From Dyadobacter psychrophilus (GTDB lineage Bacteria; Bacteroidota; Bacteroidia; Cytophagales; Spirosomataceae), in assembly GCF_900167945.1 (NCBI RefSeq), contig NZ_FUZA01000007.1:186001-250000 (forward strand): 64,000 nucleotides of DNA, given 5' to 3'. A program made the translations under genes and the position numbers. Of this stretch, positions 25,293 through 32,649 are shown one piece after another. Position 1 is the first letter of the stretch. Every line of letters starts with the position of its first letter. The notes under the pieces were generated by a model that was not told where the DNA came from, did no database searches, and worked only from the letters and a program-made list of their open reading frames with translations.

Positions 25293-26456
25293 ATGGCGAG
25301 TTCAAAATCCTCCAAAGCGCTCTTAGGCGCAGCATTCCTGATGGCGACCTCCGCAGTCGGCCCGGGTTTTCTGACGCAAACGACGGTTTTCACACAGCAG
25401 CTCGCCACAAGTTTTGGCTTTATCATTCTCCTCACGGTCATCATTGACCTTTGCGCGCAATTCAATATCTGGCAAATCATCACCGTTTCGGGCAAGCGCG
25501 CGCAGGAATTGGCCAATGCATTGTTTCCCGGATTGGGCTTCTTATTAGCATTCCTGATCGTCCTAGGCGGATTTGCATTCAACATTGGCAATGTCGCTGG
25601 CGCCGGTTTGGGCCTGGAAGCAATGACAGGTTTGAATGTAAAAGCAGGCGCAGTGCTGAGCGCATGCATGGCGATCGGGATTTTCCTGTTCAAAGAAGCG
25701 GGAAAAGCGATGGATATTTTCAGCCGCGTCCTCGGCACATTAATGATCGTTTTGATCTTATATGTTGCTTTTACGTCGCATCCGCCGCTGATTACGGCTT
25801 TGCATCACACGATTTTGCCTGAAAAGTTTGACGCGATGGCCGCTGTAACATTGGTAGGCGGGACGGTCGGCGGATACATTTCGTTTGCGGGTGCGCACCG
25901 GTTGCTCGATAGCGGGATCAGCGGCGAAGCATCATTGCCGGAGGTTAACCGAAGCGCCGCAACGGGAATTTTGATTACAACCGTGATTCGTTATCTGCTC
26001 TTTCTGGCGTCCTTGGGCGTGGTCATGTCCGGCGCAACCATTAATCCAGCTAATCCCACCGCTTCCATCTTCGAACAAGCCGCAGGATCAGCCGGACGGC
26101 AGATTTTTGGTCTCGTGATTTGGAGCGCGGCCGTCACTTCTGTGGTTGGCGCTGCTTACACTTCCATTTCTTTTGTCCGTTCGTTCCATCCGTTTTTGGA
26201 AAAACACCACGCCGCGCTGACCATTGTTTTCATCGCCACGTCCACTGCCGTATTTACAATTATTGGCAAACCGGTGAAAGTGCTTGTTTTTGTCGGCACG
26301 CTGAATGGTTTTGTGCTGCCTATTGCGCTGGCTATACTGCTGATTGCAAGCGGAAAATCGCGCTTAATGGGGACGTATAAACATTCGCGCGCGCTGCTCG
26401 TGATGGGCTGGCTTGTGGTTGCGGCCATGACAGCCTTAGCAATTGGGATCTATTAA
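25293..26456 (+). CDS. NRAMP-fold transporter, YcsG-like, lacking canonical metal motifs
   Basis: 387 residues from ATG 25293 (MASSKSSKALLGAAF), with about 11 hydrophobic segments. The NRAMP/SLC11 fold is suggested by FLMATSAVGPGFLTQTTVF in TM1 and GGTVGGYISFAGAHRLLDSG around TM6. The metal-binding DPGN of TM1 is GPGF here, and the TM6 MPH motif is missing. This fits the NRAMP-related YcsG group, whose genes sit with 5-oxoprolinase genes in other bacteria. The gap to 5-oxoprolinase is 14 bases, so the two are translated from one mRNA. I infer that it imports pyroglutamate or a related amino acid rather than metal. Confidence 0.87.
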   Translation: MASSKSSKALLGAAFLMATSAVGPGFLTQTTVFTQQLATSFGFIILLTVIIDLCAQFNIWQIITVSGKRAQELANALFPGLGFLLAFLIVLGGFAFNIGNVAGAGLGLEAMTGLNVKAGAVLSACMAIGIFLFKEAGKAMDIFSRVLGTLMIVLILYVAFTSHPPLITALHHTILPEKFDAMAAVTLVGGTVGGYISFAGAHRLLDSGISGEASLPEVNRSAATGILITTVIRYLLFLASLGVVMSGATINPANPTASIFEQAAGSAGRQIFGLVIWSAAVTSVVGAAYTSISFVRSFHPFLEKHHAALTIVFIATSTAVFTIIGKPVKVLVFVGTLNGFVLPIALAILLIASGKSRLMGTYKHSRALLVMGWLVVAAMTALAIGIY

Positions 26457-26614
26457 CCTAGCGAGCCGGTGGGCTTACCGTCGTTTATTCTACACATCTG
26501 CACATATCCCGAATTAAATCTGCTGTTTTAACCCAAAAGCAAAATCTAACATTGAAATAAGTTAATATCGGTAAAAAAGGGGCTAAATACCACGAAGTTT
26601 ATTGCTTACCATAA

Positions 26615-26628
26615 GGGTAATTTTACCC
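26615..26628. promoter_or_regulatory. Short palindrome upstream of the S9 peptidase
   Basis: GGGTAA-TT-TTACCC, a 14-base perfect palindrome 29 bases before the peptidase start. There is no T-run, so it may be an operator. The rest of the 200-base gap shows nothing clear. Confidence 0.35.
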
Positions 26629-26657
26629 ATACGAAATTGAAGATAATCATTCCTAGT

Positions 26658-28979
26658 ATGGCGCAATTTACCAGTCAAAAGCTTCAACTGCTGACCGTCC
26701 TTGCCGGCTCCCTGCTTTCCTTACTTTCTCATAAAAGTATGGCTCAGCAGCCTGCATTGGCCCCTTATCATCCTGATGCTTCTGAAATCAGTGCTTCCTA
26801 CAAGCACATGGAGCGCATGGACTCGGTGACGAAAGGCACAGTTTTGAAAGCCTCAATCCAGCCAACCTGGCAGCCCGACGGACATTCATTCTGGTATAGA
26901 AATGTATTAAAAGACAGCCTTACCGAGTACATTTTTGTCAACACGGCAACGGGTAAAAAGACGAGTCCGCTCGATAAAAAAGAACTTGCAGGGGCACTTT
27001 CAAAAGCACTGGATTCGACATTATCTACTGACAAATTGCTGCTCAGCGAAATTTATTCAGACCCAAAAAACCAGACCCTTTTTGTACAGACAACGGGCAA
27101 ATGGTTTGCATTTAACACCAAAACAAAAACCGCAAAAAAGCTTGAAAAACTGCCGCTCGAACGTCCCAAAGAAATAGGCTGGACGCGGGCAAGAAGTCGC
27201 TGGAGGCCGTTCCGGGCGGACAGCATTTCGCCGGATAAAAAGTTGACCGCTATCATTAGAAACGGGAATATTTATTTAACCAAAAAAGAAGAAAAAGACG
27301 CTCAGCAGCTCACATTCGAGGGAAATCCGCTGAAACCCTTTGGCGAGCTGAGCTGGTCGCCGGATGGAAAATATCTGGTTGCTTACCGCATTACACCGCA
27401 CGAAGAAAGGCAGATAAGCATCATTATGTCTTCCCTGCCGAACACGACGCGGGGCGAGGTGAAAACGCGCGGTTATGCGCAGCCGGGCGATGAATTTACG
27501 TCTTACGAAATGTTCGTGGTGAATGTTGAGAACAAGCAGGTTACCAAAGTTAAATCAGACATTATCGACTTTTTTGAAGCGCCGGTGATTCGCTGGCGGC
27601 ATGGCGATAACACGCATTTTACTTACGAAAAAGTGGACCGCGGGCACCAGCGTTTCCGGGTGATCGATGTGGATGCGGCGACGGGCGAAACGCGGAATGT
27701 GATTGATGAAAAAACGGAGACATTTATTTACCAAAACCTCATTTATACGCATTACCAACCCGAAAAGCACGAAATAATCTGGTCTTCGGAAAAAGACGGC
27801 TGGCGACATTTATATCTGGTGGATGAGCTTTCTGGCAAGATCAAAAACCCGATCACAAAAGGCAACTGGGTGGTTCGCGACATTGACAGCATTGATACAC
27901 AGAAACGCGAAGTGTGGTTTCGGGCGAGCGGCATGAATGCGGATGAAGATCCTTATCACGTTCATTATTATAGAATCAAATTCGACGGCAGCGGCCTCGT
28001 AAAATTGACCGATCATGCCAAAGCAACGCACCAGCTCACTTTTTCGCCCGACCGCACTTACTACATTGATACATACTCAACGATGATGAGCCCGCCGGTT
28101 TCCGAGCTGCGGAAAACGGCGGACGGCTCATTGGTTACCAAGTTGGAAGAGGCCGACATTTCGCAATATTTGTCGCTGGGCTTTAAGTTACCGGAGATTT
28201 TTAAGGCAAAAGGCCGCGATGGTCAAACCGATATCTGGGGCATTGTGTATCGCCCGAGCAAGTTCGATCCAACCAAGAAATATCCGATTATCGAGAACAT
28301 TTATGCGGGTCCCCAGGATTCGTTCGTGCCCAAGGCATTCCGTTATTATGGTGAAATGCAGAGCCTTGCTGAGCTTGGATTTATCGTCGTGCAAATGGAC
28401 GGCATGGGCACGGCTAACCGCTCGAAAGCATTCCACGATATGTGCTGGAAAAATCTGGCAGACGCCGGTTTTCCTGATCGGATCGCCTGGATGAAGGCAT
28501 TAGCCGCACAATATGCTTATGTGGATTCGTCTCGTGTGGGCGTTTACGGCACATCTGCCGGTGGCCAGAATTCACTCGGCGCATTGCTTTTTCACCCCAG
28601 TTTTTACGATGCGGCGGTTTCGGCATGCGGCTGTCATGATAATCGTGTGGACAAACAATGGTGGAACGAGCAATGGATGGGTTACCCCGTGGGCAAGCAT
28701 TACGACGAACAATCCAACATTACCAATGCGGCCAAATTGCAGGGCGACTTGCTGCTGATCGTGGGCGAAGCGGACACGAATGTGCCACCGGAATCGACTT
28801 ACCGGGTTGCGGATGCATTGATTAAATCAAATAAAGATTTTGAATTGCTGGTGGTGCCGGGCATGGGCCACAGCGACGGCGGGACTTATGGAAGAAGGAA
28901 AAAGAGGGACTTTTTTGTAAACAAATTATTGGGGGTAACGCCTCCGAGCAGGAATAAAACAGACCTAACGCCACAGTAA
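26658..28979 (+). CDS. S9 family prolyl-oligopeptidase/dipeptidyl-peptidase-like serine peptidase
   Basis: 773 residues from ATG 26658; the TTG at 26637 is less likely. A signal peptide ends near KSMAQQ (about 28), so it is periplasmic. Residues about 60-480 form a DPP4-type beta-propeller (SPDKKLTAIIRNGNIYL, WSPDGKYLVAYRITPHEERQ). The C-terminal alpha/beta-hydrolase domain has the catalytic triad S633 (YGTSAGGQ), D706 (GEADTNVP) and H738 (GMGHSDGG). S9 enzymes of this type release dipeptides, often after proline. It follows the 5-oxoprolinase/transporter pair on the same strand, which fits a role in feeding peptide breakdown. Confidence 0.92.
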   Translation: MAQFTSQKLQLLTVLAGSLLSLLSHKSMAQQPALAPYHPDASEISASYKHMERMDSVTKGTVLKASIQPTWQPDGHSFWYRNVLKDSLTEYIFVNTATGKKTSPLDKKELAGALSKALDSTLSTDKLLLSEIYSDPKNQTLFVQTTGKWFAFNTKTKTAKKLEKLPLERPKEIGWTRARSRWRPFRADSISPDKKLTAIIRNGNIYLTKKEEKDAQQLTFEGNPLKPFGELSWSPDGKYLVAYRITPHEERQISIIMSSLPNTTRGEVKTRGYAQPGDEFTSYEMFVVNVENKQVTKVKSDIIDFFEAPVIRWRHGDNTHFTYEKVDRGHQRFRVIDVDAATGETRNVIDEKTETFIYQNLIYTHYQPEKHEIIWSSEKDGWRHLYLVDELSGKIKNPITKGNWVVRDIDSIDTQKREVWFRASGMNADEDPYHVHYYRIKFDGSGLVKLTDHAKATHQLTFSPDRTYYIDTYSTMMSPPVSELRKTADGSLVTKLEEADISQYLSLGFKLPEIFKAKGRDGQTDIWGIVYRPSKFDPTKKYPIIENIYAGPQDSFVPKAFRYYGEMQSLAELGFIVVQMDGMGTANRSKAFHDMCWKNLADAGFPDRIAWMKALAAQYAYVDSSRVGVYGTSAGGQNSLGALLFHPSFYDAAVSACGCHDNRVDKQWWNEQWMGYPVGKHYDEQSNITNAAKLQGDLLLIVGEADTNVPPESTYRVADALIKSNKDFELLVVPGMGHSDGGTYGRRKKRDFFVNKLLGVTPPSRNKTDLTPQ

Positions 28980-29063
28980 CACATAACAGACGTCAGCCCG
29001 GAAACGGTGTAATGGATTGCAAAAATTGCAATAATCCAAACAGGAAAACTTTGCCCTTTTATA

Positions 29064-32000
29064 ATGAAAAAATTACTGCTTTTACTCACCTGCTTCATCT
29101 TCATCAACAGCTGTACATGGAAATCTGGAACGGCCGTTCAAGTAAAGTCCAGCGAAGGACGGCGCATTGAAATCCTGTTTCTGGGGCATGACAGCAAGCA
29201 CCATTATTCGGAAAAATTCTTCCCGATGCTGGCACATCCGTTGTTCCAAAAAGGCATTAACCTGACTTACACTTCGGATTTAAATGCTTTGAATGCTGAG
29301 AATCTGGCGAAATATGATGGCTTAATGATCTATGCCAACCATAATGTGATCTCACCGGCGCAAGAAACGGCAATGAAAGATTTTGTGGAAGGCGGTAAAG
29401 CGTTGATCCCTTTGCATGCGGCTTCATTCTGCTTTCAAAATTCAGATTGGTATATCAAAGCAGTCGGTGCGCAGTTTAGCACGCATAAATATGGCACATT
29501 CACGGCGCCTATTACGCAGCCAAACCATCCGGTGATGGCGGGTTTGAAAGAGTTTGAAACCCGGGACGAAACTTATGTGCATGCCAAAATTAATCCAGAC
29601 ATTAACATTTTGCAGGAACGTGTGGAAGGGACGCATCGCGAGCCTTGGACCTGGGTGCGGACGCAGGGAAAAGGCCGGGTGTTTTACACCGCATATGGCC
29701 ACGACGAGCGCACCTGGAAACAAAAAGGATTTCACGATCTGGTGTTAAATGGTGTGTTGTGGGCAGTAAATGATGAAGCAAAAGCCGCCTATGCAAGTCT
29801 GAAATTGCCTACGCCCGAATTCAAGGACGCCGACGTTCCGAATTACGAAAAACGTGATCCGGCTCCTAAGTTCCAGCTGCCGCTTTCACCTGCCGAATCG
29901 GCAAAATTGATCCAGGTTCCGGTTGATTTTGATTTACAATTATTCGCTTCCGAGCCGGACATTGTAAAACCCATCGCGATGGCCTGGGACGAAAAAGGCC
30001 GCTTGTGGATCATTGAAACGGAAGATTATCCCAACGAGATCAGAGCGGAAGACGGAACGGGAAAGGACCGGATCAAGATTTGCGAAGACACCAACGGCGA
30101 CGGCAAGGCCGATAAGTTTACCGTTTTTGCAGACGGCCTGAACATTCCGACCAGCATTACATTTGCCAACGGCGGCATCATCGTAGCGCAAGCCCCGCAT
30201 TTCATTTTTCTCAAAGACACCAACGGCGACGACAAAGCCGACATTCGCGAAAACATCATCAGCGGCTGGGGCAAAAGCGATACGCACGCCGGGCCGTCGA
30301 ATTTGAAATATGGCTTGGATAACAAGATCTGGGGCGTGCTGGGTTATGCGGGTTATCGCGGGACGGTAAATGATAAGCCGGTCAATTTCAGTCAGGGCAT
30401 TTATACATTTGATGTCGACGGCAAAAACCTGGAATACATTGGCCGGACTTCCAATAATACTTGGGGATTAGGTTTTTCGGAAGATTTCGAAGTGTTTATT
30501 TCAACGGCCAACGGCAATTACAGCGGACATTTCGCGATGCCATTGGAATATGTAAAACGCTCCGTTCCGGACGGTTCTGGTAACACCGTTTACAAGCTCG
30601 ATTCGCATTATGATATGAATTATATGACGCCTGCATTGCGTCAGGTCGATTTTCATGGCGGCTTTACGGCGGCAGCGGGTCACAATCTTTACACAGCCCG
30701 AAATTTCCCAAAACAATATTGGAACGCAACCGCATTTGTCTGCGAACCGACGGGCCGCTTGCTTTATCAGGCCATGCTGAAACCAAATGGCGCGGGTTAT
30801 AAGGAGAAAAATGGTTTCAATTTGCTGGCGAGCTCAGACGAATGGTTCTCGCCGGTTCATGCGGAAGTGGGGCCGGATGGCGCCGTTTGGGTTGCGGATT
30901 GGTATAGTTTCATCATTCAGCACAACCCCACGCCGCGCGGTTTTGAAAACGGAAAAGGCAATGCATACATCAATCCGTTGCGGGATAACAAGCATGGACG
31001 TATATACAGGGTCGTTTATAAGAATGCGAAACCTTATCAACCAGTAAAACTGGATAAAAATGACCCCACCGGACTTTTGGCAGCATTGAAAAATGACAAC
31101 ATGTTCTGGCGCACTACGGCACAAAGATTGATCGTGGAAGCGCAGCATAAAACATTGGTTCCTGAATTAATTAAGCTGGTTAATGATCAGTCTGTGGATG
31201 AAATTGGCTTGAATAGTCCGGCCGTGCATGCGCTTTGGACATTGCAGGGATTGGGTGCGCTGGATGGTTCGAATGAGGAGGCTTACCACACGCTGGTTCG
31301 CGCGGTGCGGCATCCGGCTGCGGGCGTTCGCAAGAATGCAGTGAAGCTTTTGCCAAGAAACGATAAAGCGCTTTCTGCATTGAAATGGACGAATTCTTTG
31401 AACGATCCTGATCTGAAAGTGCGACTTGCCGCGATTCAAGCATTGACGGATTTGCCGGCTTCCGAGGAAATTGGCAAAATGCTTTATCTGGCCGGTCAGG
31501 ATTCAGAGAATGCGGCGGATGAATATTTGCAGCAGGCCATTTTCTCAGGTGTTATTAAGCATGAAGCAGGCTTTAAAAATGCAGCTGCAAAGCTGAAAGA
31601 TTCCACATTAACCGCACGCATCGAGCGCGCATTGGTGCAGGAAACTTATGTGCTCAATCTCTGGTCGCCACCGATTTTCCCGCCGGACATTACCAACAAA
31701 GAAATCACCATTAAGGCTATTATTACCAAAGCCGACGAAGCATTATCGGGCGTTGTGGCCTCGCAAGGCAACAAGGAGAACGGTTACAGTCTTTATATGA
31801 ATGAGGGAAAATTGCATTGGCTGATCAAACAGGACGGCAAAGCTTATGACATTCATTCCAACCAAACATTGCCTGCGGAGCGCTTCAATGCCGTGGCAAC
31901 ATTATCCGAAGGCGGTGAAATAACATTGGCAATCGAAGATGAAACACCCGTTAAGGGCAAAGCTGCATCACTTTTTACCAAACCATTCAACCCCGACGAC

Positions 32001-32582
32001 ATCCGCCTGGGCCGCGACTTGCGCGACGAAAACCGGGTGGGCGATTATCCAGAAAATTTCAGGTTAAGAGGCTGGCTGGATGTGAAAAGCACAATGCAAC
32101 TGAACCAGGTTTCAAAAGATAAATCAGGGAAAAAAGTGGCCGCAGCAACGCCGGTCAGCAAGCCGGAAGCGATTGGAAAGGGCAAAGGAACGCCGGTGAC
32201 GATCAACCTGAAAGTGATTGAGCATGAAATGAAATTTGACAAAAAGACATTTACCGTAAAACCGGGTCAAAAAGTCTCAATACGCTTCACTAATCCTGAT
32301 TTTATGCAGCATAACCTGCTTATTGCTGCTCCGGGAAGTCTGGAAAAAGTGGGCGCCGCTGCGGATCTGCTGGCGCGTGAAAGCAATGCCATTGAATTGA
32401 ACTACATTCCAAAAATGCCTGAAATCCTTCATTCCACTGAATTGATCAGTCCGGAAGGAAGCACAACGCTTGTTTTCATTGCCCCCGATAAGCCCGGCGA
32501 TTATCCTTTTTTGTGCACCGTGCCGGGGCATTGGCGGATTATGAATGGAATTATGAAAGTTGAGTCGAACGGGTCACGTTGA
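29064..32582 (+). CDS. Multidomain lipoprotein: ThuA, beta-propeller dehydrogenase-like, HEAT, LamG-like, azurin-like copper domain
   Basis: 1172 residues. Lipobox INSC with C17. The order matches the 15934-19698 protein: ThuA about 32-245 (RRIEILFLGHDSKHH, FYTAYGHDERTW), dehydrogenase-like propeller about 270-650 (CEDTNGDGKADKF, DTHAGPSNLKYG, ADWYSFIIQHNPTPRG), and HEAT-like repeats about 655-830. The insert then differs: about 876-1013 looks like a concanavalin/LamG beta-sandwich (YSLYMNEGKLHWLIKQDG), where the paralogue has CARDB. The azurin-like C-terminus keeps all ligands: H1083, C1151, H1156, M1160 (CTVPGHWRIM). No CxxCH is present. The SusC/SusD genes follow after 67 bases, so it probably works on the glycan they import. 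Confidence 0.88.
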   Translation: MKKLLLLLTCFIFINSCTWKSGTAVQVKSSEGRRIEILFLGHDSKHHYSEKFFPMLAHPLFQKGINLTYTSDLNALNAENLAKYDGLMIYANHNVISPAQETAMKDFVEGGKALIPLHAASFCFQNSDWYIKAVGAQFSTHKYGTFTAPITQPNHPVMAGLKEFETRDETYVHAKINPDINILQERVEGTHREPWTWVRTQGKGRVFYTAYGHDERTWKQKGFHDLVLNGVLWAVNDEAKAAYASLKLPTPEFKDADVPNYEKRDPAPKFQLPLSPAESAKLIQVPVDFDLQLFASEPDIVKPIAMAWDEKGRLWIIETEDYPNEIRAEDGTGKDRIKICEDTNGDGKADKFTVFADGLNIPTSITFANGGIIVAQAPHFIFLKDTNGDDKADIRENIISGWGKSDTHAGPSNLKYGLDNKIWGVLGYAGYRGTVNDKPVNFSQGIYTFDVDGKNLEYIGRTSNNTWGLGFSEDFEVFISTANGNYSGHFAMPLEYVKRSVPDGSGNTVYKLDSHYDMNYMTPALRQVDFHGGFTAAAGHNLYTARNFPKQYWNATAFVCEPTGRLLYQAMLKPNGAGYKEKNGFNLLASSDEWFSPVHAEVGPDGAVWVADWYSFIIQHNPTPRGFENGKGNAYINPLRDNKHGRIYRVVYKNAKPYQPVKLDKNDPTGLLAALKNDNMFWRTTAQRLIVEAQHKTLVPELIKLVNDQSVDEIGLNSPAVHALWTLQGLGALDGSNEEAYHTLVRAVRHPAAGVRKNAVKLLPRNDKALSALKWTNSLNDPDLKVRLAAIQALTDLPASEEIGKMLYLAGQDSENAADEYLQQAIFSGVIKHEAGFKNAAAKLKDSTLTARIERALVQETYVLNLWSPPIFPPDITNKEITIKAIITKADEALSGVVASQGNKENGYSLYMNEGKLHWLIKQDGKAYDIHSNQTLPAERFNAVATLSEGGEITLAIEDETPVKGKAASLFTKPFNPDDIRLGRDLRDENRVGDYPENFRLRGWLDVKSTMQLNQVSKDKSGKKVAAATPVSKPEAIGKGKGTPVTINLKVIEHEMKFDKKTFTVKPGQKVSIRFTNPDFMQHNLLIAAPGSLEKVGAAADLLARESNAIELNYIPKMPEILHSTELISPEGSTTLVFIAPDKPGDYPFLCTVPGHWRIMNGIMKVESNGSR

Positions 32583-32649
32583 CCCCGTCCAATAAAGAAG
32601 CCAAGTAACCCAGCTAACTAAAATTTTATCACCATCTAACTTTTGACAC

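Noticed and set aside
29026..29053. A promoter just before the second ThuA-azurin gene
   Set aside because: TTG-N17-AAACTTTG is close to the consensus, but the -7 element has A for the first T and ends only 10 bases before the ATG.
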